Below are positions 1-12,604 of a DNA stretch of 64,000 nucleotides, piece after piece. The first letter of the stretch is position 1. Every line of letters starts with the position of its first letter. The DNA lies in the NCBI GenBank assembly GCA_019095985.1, contig CM032666.1, forward strand, positions 51,761,168 to 51,825,167. The letters run 5' to 3'. Both the position numbers and the translations under genes were made by a program. Origin of the DNA: Streblospio benedicti. Lineage: Eukaryota; Annelida; Polychaeta; Spionida; Spionidae. Below the pieces are notes generated by a model. It did not search any database. It was not told the DNA's origin and saw only the letters and a list, made by a program, of their open reading frames with translations.

Positions 1-1305
<1,305 letters not shown>

Positions 1306-1364
1306 TTAAAGGGACATGAAAGCAACCACCTCCTCAGACAATTTCACTTAATAATATTAGACCT

Positions 1365-2160
1365 CGGGCCACCGTAACCCCCCTCCCCCCTTTGGGATTT
1401 TTGGAGACCCATATATTCTTAAAGCCTGTTATCTTAGCTTTAATTTTTGACATGTTGGATGTTATACAACCTTGACAATAAAAAGTTATAATGGATATTT
1501 TAGTATTGAAGGGTCGGAGAAAAAAAATCGGAAAAACTGAAACACCCTTCCACTGGTTTAATTAGCTCTCATATGATAACTAAGCTGTGTACACAGGCTT
1601 ATATGGTGTCCTTTTAAAGCTAATTGATTGGCCTTTCTATGAAAGGTATTTTCCGTTGGAATATATGCATACAGTGCTGGGGGGAGGTTACTGAAGCAGC
1701 CTAGTAACACGAAACGGTGTGCATTGATTTTGGGCTCGTACATTAACATATTTATTGAAAAGCCTGTATGCTGATATAGCCATTAAAATGGTGTTTATGT
1801 GTTTTTTGAAAAGTGTACTCATTTAGAAACAAAATGACATACAACTCACTATTGTAGGCCCTCTAGTATAGAATAAAAATGCATATATACAGACTTTTTC
1901 TTATAAAAGGTTATTTCATATATTCTTTTCATCATGTGCAATAACCAAATATGGTAGATCGTGAGTGTTTTATCAAAATATGAGGTTAATGGCTATCATA
2001 TAGCATCAAAGGTACCAAAAATGGCATTCATTTGGGTTCGAGTGGGTTGTAAAAAGTTAGTTAATTATTGGCAACTATATGAACATAGTGCAAATATTGA
2101 ATGATTATTTAAACAGCATGGTAAGTTTTATTTTTAAAATATTCATGAAAAACAATGATT
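1365..2160 (+). repeat. Left arm of long inverted repeat
   Basis: Matches the reverse complement of 4985-5830 over nearly its full length. Shared stretches include gacatgttggatgttatac and agctgtgtacacagg. The arms differ by scattered substitutions and small indels, including an extra segment of about 50 bases near 5288-5340 in the right arm. Confidence 0.8.
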
Positions 2161-4984
2161 ATAGCATACTTGTCAATTTTTTAAATAATGCAAAGAATAT
2201 TTGTTTCACAACTTTTTTCCTAATGCCTGTTTGTGGGACCATTCCGGCTACATGCCCATGTGCATCTTTGGATCCAATAATAAGGCCTAGTTGATCCAAA
2301 TTGTTACTGTGACGAAAGTGTGTTGTAGGGCTTCCCGTGCCCATTTCATTGCAACATGACCACAGGGTACAAAACAACCTCTAAAAGTTGCACTGGCCTA
2401 GGTATAAGATGCATACTTATGAACACCTCGACAGCCACGTTCCCTTTACTTTGCACATATATGGCCACTATAGCACCAGTACTCTCTAGTACCGGGTCTG
2501 GACAGAATAGCTACAGTTTACTGTTAGAAGCTGGATAGACAACTTATAAGTTTGGCAACCTATTCCCAGTGGGAGTAGGTCCTTTTAAATATTACTGTCC
2601 CTCCGAGATTTAGTCGACGGCTTTCCTCCCTCACGGTGGACCTACTCTCGCATGGTCGTGTGTAGGAGACACCCATACAAACCATGTTAGCACTTGTACA
2701 AAATTCCCCACGCTTGGGAGCCCCTCGTGAACCCACGGAATGTTACCACTATAAGGTCATACAGGTAACCTGTACTCAAACTAGTGGTGCACATGTTAGA
2801 AATGATACACAATGAGGAGCTGTCAGTTAGTAAACCACTATGATCCACTGGGGTTGAAGCAGTATGAATTACACTCGTTGCTAGACCGAGGCTCTGCCTT
2901 CCTGGCTGAGGGAGTGGCTTTATAGATCCACACAGACAATTTCGTTGACACTGCAACTACAATATCAACTACTGCAAGTCTGGGATATAGGGCTGATGAG
3001 TCTGGGAAACGTCTCAGTCGTCCAAAGGGGCTATTGCACAGCCTCTCCATCGACATGCCCAAGGAGGAACTTCTGATTGAAGTCCTCAGTCATTGAGTCC
3101 TCTAATGCTACATCTGGCTCCTGCTGGGGTATTCCTACTTTTTATCATGATCACTTTAAAGTATTCGTCACTGTATAGTCAGTGGTCTTCCCCGAGGTTG
3201 TGCGTGCATACATGAATGTCTGGCAGTTCACATCCTCAAAGGTTACTCCAAAGGTGCCTGCCACCAGCTGTACAATGTACATCATTTTTTGGCTCCTATG
3301 TTGCCATCACCATCCAGTTTGATGGTGCAGTGATCATGCAGTATCTCAAGCAGCTGAGACCATGCACATGTGCTGGTACTGAGAACTTGTCCCCATCCTC
3401 CTGTACCAAGTACATCTGGTTTGATGATTAATTGGATCTGCCCACAGTGCTAATCATCCTCCATGGGCAATTTTATATGCTCTGTGTGTCGTGCTTTCCA
3501 AGAAACACAGCTGTTTACAGTCAGCTGAATTGTTACTACCTGCTTATTTATTGATCAGACCATATTTGATCAATTGCAAAACCACTTGTCTCAACCTTAT
3601 GAGCTTACTTGTAGCTCCAGATCTGCAAGGATGTATAAGTATCTGCACAGAAGATATTGTCCACGATAATACCCAGACCCAGGATTGTGGTCACACACCC
3701 GTACAGGAATGCATTCAATATGATGGAAGAGAGTCGATGATCTTCCACTGCAATCTGCAATGGTAGACATACATTTGTAGCTCATGCATCCTGCAGTGGT
3801 CCTATTGATCCCTGCGCCCAAGAAAGTGTGCGTGGACTTGTCCGTGCCACCATCTGTCATCACTTAGGTCACTTTGACCTAGTGTATGGAATCCATTGGA
3901 ATTGGCCTTTGGCTGTGGATGGCGGAATATATAAATATGGTATAAGATGTCTGTAAGGTAGCCTGATGAGTAGGTGGTTCAGACCCATTCGTAGAGGAGC
4001 CTGTACTCCTTGAGCATAGGTCCCTCTAGCATCATGATGAAATACCAACAACTTTAACTTTGGCTAGCTCAGTGACTCCAGCCATTGCTCGAGTACCGAG
4101 GCCAGGCTGTTTGCGTAAGCCCGGTGTCTTGGGGACCAGCCTCCTGCACCGCAGCCTTTTCAATACCAACTCGTGTTTGTGGGTCGGCCTCGACCCCCCC
4201 CCTACCCAACTTTCAACCTGAAAGCTGCTGTTATCTACAGAGGCTACCAACCACATATTAAAGGCGATGCTCTGCGATCTTGTGCCTGGAAAACGAGATT
4301 GTCATGACACACTTGGGATTGTGTGGATTCTCTCGCCTGCTCACTTGTCAAGTTATGTTAACTCGAGATGTGTGCCCCGACAGATCCCACCTAACTCAAT
4401 CAATCGACATATTGGGAGATAGGGTGGTTATATTACCCTCTACATTCCCAAAACAACTTACACCTTTTGTCTGAGTTAACTGCCATCACCTATCCAATTC
4501 AGAATCGTGTTGGCTGAAGTTACATGGAGGAGTGATAGTGTTGATATTATAGTGTTTAATAATTAATTGAATAATAGCAATATTGATAAATGTGTTACTT
4601 ATATGAGCATTTTGACAAAGTATGAAGTATGTACAATCACATCATCTACAAATAAAACAATTTTGATAGAGAAACAGTAACACATTCTAGGATGTCAGCA
4701 TATTATCATGTGGCTAAATGTTGTTCCCTTTTGTATCATATTTTATTGCCAGTGTTAATTGCTATTGTTTGTTGCTATTATAATAAATTTATCTAAAATA
4801 AATGTCTCCTAGTGATGTTATCATGATTCTCTACTTGCACACGCAGTAGTACTTGGTGAAGGTTTTTTATGAATGGTTGATGTTCCAGTAATTTTCACAT
4901 ACACACCAAAATCATGACTTCGGGTCAAGGAATTAAGGGAAAAGTTATGAAACAAATATTTCCATTATTAGAAACATTGACAAT

Positions 4985-5830
4985 TTTGCTATATGTTTTT
5001 CAATAACATTTGCTAAATAAAACTTTAAATACCATGCTGTTCACATAATCAGACAATATTTGCACTATGTTCATGCATGTACTTGCCTTAAATTGTCTGA
5101 CCAATTAACAACCCCTTCGAACCTCAATAAATGCCATTTTGCTATATTGAATGCTGTATGATAGTCATGAACAGCATATCTTTCTATAAGAAACTCACCA
5201 TCTACCATATTTGGTTATTGCACATGATGAAAAGAATATATGAAATAAACTTTTATAAGAAAAAGTCTGTATATATGCATTTTAGTACACTTGGGTAAAA
5301 ATCGCGATTTAGGGGTAGGGGTGAACAATTAATCATAAAATCAATACTAGAGGGCCTATGGTAGTGAGGTGTATGTCATTCTTTTCTAAATGAATATACT
5401 TTTTGATAAACACCATTTTAATGGCTATATCAGCATACAGGCTTTTCAATAAATATGTTAATGTACTAGTCCAAAATAAATGCACCACGTTTCGTGTTAC
5501 CAGGCTGCTTTAGTGACCTTCCTCCAGCACTGTATGTATATATTCCAACAGCAAATACTTTATATAGAAAGGCCAATCAATTCCCTTTAAAATGACACCA
5601 TATAATCCTGTGTACACAGCTTAGTTTTCATATAAGAGCTAATTAAATAAGTGGAAGGGTGTTTCAGTTTTTCCGATTTTTTTCTCCGACCCTTCCATGC
5701 TAAAATATCCATAACTTTTTATCGTCAAGGTTGTATAACATCCAACATGTCAAATTTTAAAGCTAAGATATCAGGCTTTAATAATATATGGGCCTCCAAA
5801 AATCCCAAAGGGGGAAGGGTATAGATATCT
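4985..5830 (-). repeat. Right arm of long inverted repeat
   Basis: Reverse-complement partner of 1365-2160. It is followed by about 400 bases (5840-6250) that recur at 9310-9713 but are absent from the left arm, so the two ends of the element are not symmetrical. Confidence 0.8.
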
Positions 5831-6274
5831 AGCCCGCGGGCTATATTATTTTTCTATATACTTGAACCTGATAACTTTCAATTTTACGATCATGAACACA
5901 CGTTTGACAGAAAAATATGAATAAATTAAAACGGAGAGAAAAACGAGTTGATGGACATTGGAAGGTTTCGTACTAACAATATGACTGTAGCCTTTATCAC
6001 TTGAGCGCCGGGAGCCGAAATTTGCGTGTATGCAATGTTTATTAAGGCTGATAGAATAATAATATTTACATCGCCAAATGTTTGGGTACAAAACATCTTC
6101 CCAGAATTAAAAAAGGTTAAATTACGAAGAAATGGAATGGAATGATACAAATAGCTAAACATGTATATATTTAACTGACTTAGCAAGTACCATTTACATG
6201 ACATAAATTTATTATATACATTGGAAGTCACCTGTGCATGTCTCATTAAGTGTCTTGTCATGGAGTGACCAACA

Positions 6275-6590
6275 TGTGGTCTCATTTTTTATTTTATTTT
6301 CTATTTTGTTTGTTGTTCAAATATCAATTATCAAATTACAAATTAAATTTTTCAAGCAGAATAATATTTCACACACTTCGTAGGTGCCTTTTCACACTAA
6401 CTACTGGTACAATAACATTAAAACTATTTAGAGAGATTCTAGTTTAAATGTTATTGTGCCAGGAGTTAGTGTGACAGGGCACCTAAGAAGTGTACGAAAT
6501 AGTATTCTGCTCAAAAATAATTTATAATTTGATATTTGATATTCAAACAACAAACAAGATAGAAAAGAAAATAAAACAAAGACACCATTG
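6275..6590. mobile_element. Foldback (palindromic) MITE-like element
   Basis: Two arms of about 150 bases (roughly 6279-6427 and 6445-6590) are inverted copies of each other around a loop of under 20 bases. Matching pieces include ggtgcc..cacactaact..caataacatt in the left arm and its reverse complement in the right. No coding capacity. Such near-perfect palindromes are typical of foldback MITEs. Confidence 0.75.
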
Positions 6591-6599
6591 ACTGACAAT

Positions 6600-7206
6600 G
6601 AAATGCCGAAGCCCTAGATATATGATGTTTATTTATGTAATATGATTGTACTATATTCTCATGTAATTAATAAAATGGTTCATTGTAGATATACCAGTGG
6701 TCTTCGTTACCCACCCATTACATACGTGCCGGCGACACGTGTACCGCGGCACAGCTGTTTATTTTCTTTGTTTTTAAAAATAATTAAAATAAATTTAAAC
6801 AAGTGCGGGGCTCATGGCGTGGCGATGTCGCCAATGGTACATTAGAGCCGCCGCCGAAGCCCGCCAACGGTGCTTTAAAGCCGCCGACGAAGCCTGGCGG
6901 TGGCGGCGAGATCAAAGGGAATAATCCCCTACCGGACGGCACAGGCTTCGACGGCACCCTGCGACCTATTAGGAGAAGTGTCAGGAAAAATCGCTGCGGC
7001 GTGGCTTTTTGCCGCCGTTGACTACCCGCGGTGCCCCATTTGTACCAGTGGCATCAGTATATTGACTTTTTCGTGCCGGTCCTTGCCGTTGGCCTCAACG
7101 CGGCGTTGCGCCCCCCCCAATAAGGAGACCAATATTAAAACAAAAATGCTATATTTAGCAACAAATCCACATTAAATCCCCGATGCCGCCGGCAAGAAGG
7201 TGGGTG
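6600..7206. other. CpG-rich patch, no gene recognised
   Basis: Between about 6720 and 7110 the GC content rises sharply, with many CpG and GCCGCCG motifs. A short imperfect direct repeat (gccgccgccgaagcc near 6847 and gccgccgacgaagcc near 6880) lies inside. Short frames here have no recognisable domain. It could be a repeat or a small CpG island. Confidence 0.4.
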
Positions 7207-7214
7207 CGGCTGTA

Positions 7215-7306
7215 ATGGGGGGTTAGTACAGTGGTTAGCGCGTACGACCAACAAACAGGAGTTTCCTGCGTCGTAAGTTCGCGCCCCAGCTTCGGCAAAC
7301 TTCGTG
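7215..7306 (+). repeat. tRNA-derived SINE head
   Basis: Contains a box-A-like segment (gttagtacagtggttagcgcg) and, about 45 bases on, a box-B-like segment (cgtaagttcgcgccccagc), the arrangement of a pol III internal promoter. It does not fold into a full tRNA with an acceptor stem by eye, so a SINE is preferred to a real tRNA gene. Confidence 0.55.
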
Positions 7307-7559
7307 GCGCCAAAGAGTTACGTTGTGCGTCTGCCACTGTACTGCCGAATTTCACACAGCGTGTCGCTGCTGTCGAATATCTATATATATAAAGGAAGAG
7401 GCGATTTTTTGCGTCACAAAAGGCTTTTTAACCACAAGACGTACACACTCCAAATTATGTATGTACAATCAGGACACCTTGGTGGTCGTTATAATGTCAC
7501 ATTTCAAACCAAATAAATTGGTTTTAATGATAAAATCAAGAAAAAAAATTCTATAGAAA

Positions 7560-7727
7560 CGTTGCTTACAGGGCTATGTTTGTTAAAGGTACGTAATACG
7601 TTAAACGTTTGTATATGTCAAACGTACGTTGCACGTCACACGTACAGTCATACAAGGAGGGAGCTGGGGAGGGTGATAGGGCATTTTATTTGCTCCGGAC
7701 CTGTTTTGAGGAGGGGTGTTGGCAGGA

Positions 7728-7824
<97 letters not shown>

Positions 7825-8831
7825 ATATGGCAGGGGGTGGGGGGGGGGGGGGGACATGGCTGATGTGGAGCATTTAATATTTTTCAGATCTCATCAATTT
7901 CAACCCGAGCAGCCGCTGGAATGGAGTAATTGAGATGCACATTTAATGGTCTGCACGTGTTAACCACGGGTAGGAGTAGCTGGAGTGCGGGATATTAGAA
8001 GGATCAAGCATTGTCACGTAAATGTATTGTGGGTATTGCTGTCACATATGACTGTGGCAGGAAGGTGATTGAGGTGTATTTAATATTTCCCAGACCTGTA
8101 TAGTGACGGGAGGTGTGAGGGATGTGAGACAGGGGAAAGAATGAAGGGAAGAGCATTTAATCTGTTCCAGATCTCACCTGTTTCATCCAGGTGTCCCTTG
8201 CTGATGTGATGAAAAAAAACTGATGTCCCATGACCTCTATTCACTCAAAAAAATCCGCGTCCCCTCCCATGAATATTCGCGTGATTAATTTGTACTGATT
8301 CGCTCACATCTAGTTGGGATTTCACCAGCTGAAAAAAGTACATGTCCCATGCCCAACGAGAATGAAAAATCATCCGGTCCCCCTACTTTGCACCTTGAAA
8401 AAAGTACTTGTCCCCCTACCAAATGCACCGGTCCCCCTGCCTGGTAAATATTGCACCGTCCCTTAGATGGGGATGGGGCAGAGAGGGCTGGGAAGAGAAG
8501 AGGGGGTGGGGTGGCTGTGGAAGGAAGAGTAGGGATAAGTGCTAGTTTTTAATCTGCTCCGCACGTGTTAACCATGGGTAGCAGTAACTGGGGGAGGCAT
8601 CTTAGAGGGATCAATCATTGCCATATTTAGTACATTTATTGTGTAAATGGCTGTGAAATATGACGATGGGAGGACGGTGATGGAGGTGTATTTAATCAGT
8701 CACAGACCTGTATACTGACCAGAACTGGTTCGAGGGATGTGGGACAAGAGGAAGGATTGGGAGGGAGGAGCATTTAATGTGTTCGGATCTCATCTGTTTC
8801 AACCCGAGCAACGCCGGGTAAACAGCTAGTA
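7560..8831 (+). mobile_element. Non-autonomous Helitron-like repeat with inner tandem units
   Basis: Repeated blocks at about 7868-8220 and 8540-8825 share phrases such as gcacgtgttaacca and gagcatttaat, spaced alike. The right end reads cccgagcaacgccgggtaaa then cagctagt, a short GC hairpin followed by CTAGT, which resembles Helitron 3' termini. A (GT)n tract lies inside. The left end is not defined, and no Rep/helicase coding sequence is present. Confidence 0.4.
7731..7822. repeat. (GT)n dinucleotide microsatellite
   Basis: About 46 uninterrupted GT units, followed within 15 bases by a poly-G run (about 7835-7854). Val-Cys or His-Thr frames across it are artefacts. Confidence 0.98.
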
Positions 8832-9264
8832 TCATATAAGACGGTGGCGACAGCGAGTCCGAGGTTTGGAAGCCTCGTTAAAAGGCGTGTTAGTCCAGTG
8901 TAGAGGGCAGTCATCCCTCTGCATGTAAAAGAACTCGCCTAGTTTGAAAACTATAGCTAGTGTGATCCCCCACACAACCGAGGCTCAGTTGGCTACCTAG
9001 CCTGCCTCTGGAGGTCCATGTACCAACACCTCATGGTCTCCCGCTGCCATCGCGCCTGTTCAGGACCTCAAGCAGTGATGTATATATACAAATACAAAAT
9101 ACCATGACAAACATGTACATGCGTTGTTGAAATAAAGAGTAGCCTTTATAAAGCGCTGATTTTAGTCTGACGCTCAAAACTAAGTACAAATCTAGCAGAC
9201 CTGGTTATCATTTCATGGTTCATATACTTTACAATTCTCTTCATTTAGTGTCCCAACGTCCTCA
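8832..9264. other. No gene seen
   Basis: Mixed-composition sequence without a convincing open frame. The stretch near 8850-9060 is more GC-rich and may be another short repeat, but I could not pair it with anything in the window. Confidence 0.4.
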
Positions 9265-9713
9265 AAGGGACATGAATAGCAACCACCTCCTCAGACAATT
9301 TCACTTAATTTTTTTTCTATATACTTGACATGTTGCACCTAATAACTTCCAATTTTACAATCATAGACACACGTTTGATAGAAAAATATAAACAAATTAA
9401 AACGGAGAGAAAAACGGGTTGATTCACATTGGAAGGTTCAGTACTAACGACACGACTGTAGCCTTTATCACTCGTGCTCCGCCAGCGGAAATTTGCGAGT
9501 ACGCAATGTTTATTAAGGCTGATAGAATAATAACATTTATATCGCCACTATTTGGGTACAAAACATCTTCCTAGAGTTAAAAAAGGTTTAATTGCGAAAA
9601 ATGGAATGATACAAACAGCTGAAAATGCATATATTCAACTGACTTAGCAAGTACCATTTACATGACATTAATTCCTTATATACCTTGGAAGTCACCTGTG
9701 CATGTCTCTTTAA
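9265..9713 (+). mobile_element. MITE, apparent internal-deletion derivative of the 1306-6250 element
   Basis: The first 50 bases or so match the left end of the large element (1308-1355), including gcaaccacctcctcagac. From about 9312 the sequence follows 5845-6247 closely, including tagcaagtaccatttacatg. The two termini are related inverted repeats (aaagggacatg and aaagagacatg on opposite strands). This is the pattern expected when a larger element loses its middle. Confidence 0.7.
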
Positions 9714-10047
9714 TTACAACAAAAAAGAATTGAACTAATCAGTGCAAGAAGGATCTTGTAATATAGATTTAATATGGTTCAGGTAAAAATATAAATCAGT
9801 CATGTATTTGAAAAGTCTTTATTGCGTGGATGCAGTTTCACATGCACTCAATTTATTTTTGTGTGATTTTTTTCTTTATGATAGATTTTTTTCTATGCAA
9901 ACAAAGTCAAATGCAATTACAGTGTGTTGCTGTAGCAGAATTACAAAAGTTAGTATGACAAAAATCGGGTGACTAGTTAGAAGTTGCATATTTCGAAAAA
10001 CTCCTTGTAGAGAATAATTTAAACTAAGCTTTTTATCCATTAAAGTT
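9714..10047 (-). other. Probable 3' UTR and flank of the minus-strand neuropeptide gene
   Basis: AT-rich non-coding sequence just downstream of the stop codon. On the minus strand AATAAA polyadenylation signals occur at 9857-9852 and 9823-9818. Either would give a 3' UTR of about 200-250 bases. Confidence 0.5.
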
Positions 10048-10551
10048 TCATTTGCCTACTAGTTGCAAACGTTGGTATGCATCTTGGGCGCGGTCGGCGC
10101 TCTGCCTCCTGCGCTGTGCCCTGATCATGTCGTGGATGGCCTCGAGAGAGACGCCGACGGACAGGCCGTGCCCCGGCGCCGCGCCGCCCAGCACGCCGGC
10201 GGCAGGCGGCGCCGACACGTATGTGTCCACACGCGGCGCGATCTCAGCACTACGTTTGCCAATAGTATTTAGAAATGATTGTGCAGCCTCAAGTCTTCTT
10301 CTGCTGGAGCTGTCGTGCATGAGTGCAGCAAGAGACTGCAGATCTGTATTAAATGACATCGCTGCACGCTTATTTCCTTTGGCGACATGTTGCTGAGGAT
10401 GCATTGAGTTCACAAAATATGCTTCTCGAAAAGCAGTATTTCTTCCTCTTAGAACTTGATTTTTGTTCGATGACATTTTAGCACAATGTAGAAGCATTGG
10501 TTGTAATAGCAGAAGATTGTATATGCCCAAAACACACCATGTCCTTTGCAT
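10048..10551 (-). CDS. CRH/DH44/ELH-family neuropeptide precursor with two amidated peptides
   Basis: A 167-residue secreted precursor. Residues 1-24 are a hydrophobic signal peptide (LLLLQPMLLHCA). A KR at 61-62 releases peptide 1 (residues 63-97, beginning AAMSFNTDLQSLAALM and ending FLNTI), followed by GKR (98-100) for amidation and cleavage. Peptide 2 has its core at 130-165 (LSVGVSLEAIHDMI...QRLQLV) and ends in GK-stop, an amidation signal in the same place as in vertebrate CRH. Both cores fit the superfamily: compare ELH, which begins ISINQDLKAITDML, and CRH, with ISLDLTF and about 36 residues before the amide. No dibasic site lies between GKR and peptide 2, so its N-terminus may be long or cut at a single Arg (APR, 105-107). 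I chose the ATG at 10551 because a pyrimidine-rich acceptor (tactttcag) ends 5 bases before it. Family call firm; exact orthology open. Confidence 0.85.
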   Translation of the reverse strand: MQRTWCVLGIYNLLLLQPMLLHCAKMSSNKNQVLRGRNTAFREAYFVNSMHPQQHVAKGNKRAAMSFNTDLQSLAALMHDSSSRRRLEAAQSFLNTIGKRSAEIAPRVDTYVSAPPAAGVLGGAAPGHGLSVGVSLEAIHDMIRAQRRRQSADRAQDAYQRLQLVGK

Positions 10552-10572
10552 TTTCACTGAAAGTAACAATAG
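10552..10572 (-). other. Splice acceptor before the neuropeptide start codon
   Basis: On the minus strand the sequence ttgttactttcag ends at 10557, followed by tgaaaATG. The first exon must lie upstream at higher coordinates and be non-coding. The plus-strand paralogue at 30845 has the same arrangement. Confidence 0.7.
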
Positions 10573-11300
10573 TTTGATTAGAATTGGCAATCATCACTAA
10601 ATATTTTACCAATATTAAAAGTAATAGCATATAATGGTAATTGAGCCAAGCATTTAGTGACGTCCAACACATTTCTATCACACAAGAATTCTGGCCAGAG
10701 AATAGACTCTTTAAATTAAGGGCAAAGCTCGCTCCATTTTTATTCTAGTCTGCATAAACATCTGAGATACTGATATGCAAACTATATACACAGTGGAGCA
10801 TAGATTCTAACCTGTACGACCCCAAGGTTGTGAGACCAGAAAATTGCTTTTCATTGGCTGAATTCAGCTAAGTTGCTGCATTATGGCTGATTTTATAAAA
10901 TTAATCTAATTTATTTTGTTATTGTGACATTGTATACTATACAATATGAGTAACATATTTGCAGATGATTTTCAGGGCCGTGTTAGCCATATGGAGGAGC
11001 TGCCTTTCAATACCTCTAATGCACTGCATTATGTAGTCTGGGTCAGCCAGACCCTCACACCACTAGCTAAATGGTCTGCGAGCGATCTGACGGTCTGGCT
11101 TCTCTTTCCCAACTACATATAATTTTCAAAAATCCAGATCACATAAACACCACCGTTTGAAAGGATGCCTACTTGCTGGAGACTGGTCCGCGCACATGAT
11201 CTTTTGTTTATTAACATAACCACATGTAAAGCAGACGACACCGCTTGTGTATGTGACAGAAGTAATCTTTTGACCTCTGCATGAGGTATCAGGCTGCTAA
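10573..11300. other. Intron or upstream sequence, no gene seen
   Basis: Presumed part of the 5'-UTR intron of the minus-strand neuropeptide gene. A phrase at 10819-10845 (ccccaaggttgtgagaccag) recurs with changes near 48401 (ccccaaggttgtgcgaccag), suggesting a short shared repeat. Nothing else was recognised. Confidence 0.4.
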
Positions 11301-11307
11301 GTGTATG

Positions 11308-11500
11308 TGTGCGTCTGTGGCCGAGTACTTAGGGAATTTGACCAGAAGGTTGTACGTTCGATTCTCGGTTGGGTCTGGTGGTGGGGTGTTGAGCAAACTC
11401 ATCCGTAAAGGAATTGCACACTTCTCCGCGGCACCTACACGTTAATTAGGTACAGGCCATTGGGGTAAAAGAGTGAGGGAGTGATTGTATGAGTGATCAG
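11308..11500 (+). repeat. tRNA-derived SINE, family A
   Basis: The head has a box-A-like tgtggccgagtacttaggg and a box-B-like acgttcgattctcgg. The body includes gcacacttctccgcggcacc and ggtacaggcc. The same head and body recur on the minus strand at 28985-28800, which makes this a family rather than a tRNA gene. Confidence 0.7.
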
Positions 11501-12170
11501 CATTGTGCGCTGAATGTGCTGCCTATATGAAAAAGGATCAATTGATATCAATAAGTGGCCAATGACCTGATGTTAATTGTAAAGTCGTGAGAACAATACT
11601 TGGATCACGACTATAAACCACCACATTGACATTTACATGTATGTGGGGAAACAGTGTCTCTTTGTATGAGAATGTACCTCTTTATTTCAATTGTAAAGTG
11701 ATTGGCACTTAATGGGTAGTTAATTGGCGGTAGAATTCTTTAGCAGGGATGACATGTGAGGCAAGTGTTTTAACAGTGCATGTGTTTGCTCTAGATTTGA
11801 CGACATGCGGTGGTATATGTATGCATGTGGTGGTATCACGTGACATGAGCCTGTTGCTAACAGCCAATAGGCACGTGTTGCCTGAGCTGTCTGATCTGGA
11901 TAAATGAAAACCGGGTCATGTACATTACATGCAGGTGGTAACAAGATTGCAGACTACACAGAGATGCACCAAACAGACTATATGCATCATGTGGAGCCTC
12001 GAAACCGCCCCCCAACCTCAACTCCCTGTAATCCCACTCGCACCCCTCGCCAGGCAGCCAACTCATAACAATTTTTGAAAAAAAAACAAAAAAACAAAAA
12101 CAAAAAATGTTATAGATATAGCATATAAATTAGAGATTATGACTACATATGCAACGCTCCATGCTGAACA
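11501..12170. other. No gene seen
   Basis: Non-coding sequence with an A-rich tract (about 12075-12108, runs of A broken by C). Short frames on the minus strand (11720-12066) carry no recognisable motif. Confidence 0.45.
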
Positions 12171-12189
12171 TCTGGCTGTACACCAGCTG

Positions 12190-12235
12190 TGGCCGCCGCC
12201 GCCGCCGCCTCACCACGTCATGCGGCGGCGGCGAG
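12190..12235. repeat. CCG/CGG hairpin-forming GC cluster
   Basis: A run of gccgccgccgccgcc is followed 15 bases later by gcggcggcggcg, so the segment can fold on itself. Between the arms sits cacgtcatg, a partial CRE. It stands out from AT-rich surroundings. Similar CCG clusters occur at 15440-15480 and in the first exon of the plus-strand neuropeptide gene. Confidence 0.6.
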
Positions 12236-12579
12236 ATGAAGTAATGGATCGGGATTACCTCAGTAACGCTAAAGACTTCCTCGTTTGATTAATCGGAAGC
12301 CACAAAAGTAGTGAGTTTATTCTCCCCCATTGATAATGGGTGCTTTGGGCGTCCGCGTGTGTGGGGGTAACAGCGGCGGCGGTGGCTCATTAGCAGGTGC
12401 GTCTTGCGTTATCACCTCACACTAAAAGCAATCAACGTGTGTTTGTTTCAGCGTGAACCTGATTATCGCTCGTGTTGCTCTGTTACAAAGGACGGTAGTA
12501 CCGCCGCCACACCGCTCACACCGTGTGGGCCCGGCCCGAACCACCTTTAAGAGAGTTGTGGTTAATATGCGTTCCCTAA

Positions 12580-12604
12580 TTTATACTGTATACTGGTTGA
12601 TTGG
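12580..12604 (-). promoter_or_regulatory. Candidate TATA and CCAAT boxes of the minus-strand neuropeptide gene
   Basis: On the minus strand a CCAAT box (complement of 12600-12604) lies about 15 bases before TATAAATTA (from 12585). A start site would fall near 12555, about 2 kb upstream of the coding exon. No clear first-exon donor was fixed downstream, so this is only a candidate. Confidence 0.25.

Larger units (their letters stand above)
1306..6250. mobile_element. DNA-transposon-like element with long inner inverted repeats
   Basis: The left end reads aaagggacatgaaagcaac near 1308. The right end, read on the minus strand near 6247, begins with a related aRRgacatg-like terminus. Inside lie two long inverted arms, about 1365-2160 and 4985-5830, which are roughly 90 percent alike by eye (for example both carry cggaaaaactgaaacaccc). 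The core, 2200-4980, has only short broken open frames on both strands and no transposase that I recognise. A 450-base sequence at 9265-9713 matches just the two ends of this element, which supports the boundaries. Family unknown; no target-site duplication could be fixed. Confidence 0.6.

Noticed and set aside
7562-7933. Frames with long Val-Cys or His-Thr runs
   Set aside because: They cross the (GT)n tract; no unique coding sequence on either side.
10552-10590. Longer start (MPILIKLLLL) for the minus-strand peptide precursor
   Set aside because: These codons precede the splice acceptor ending at 10557.
11308-11380. Real tRNA gene
   Set aside because: Same reasoning; a second copy with the same body lies at 28800-28985.
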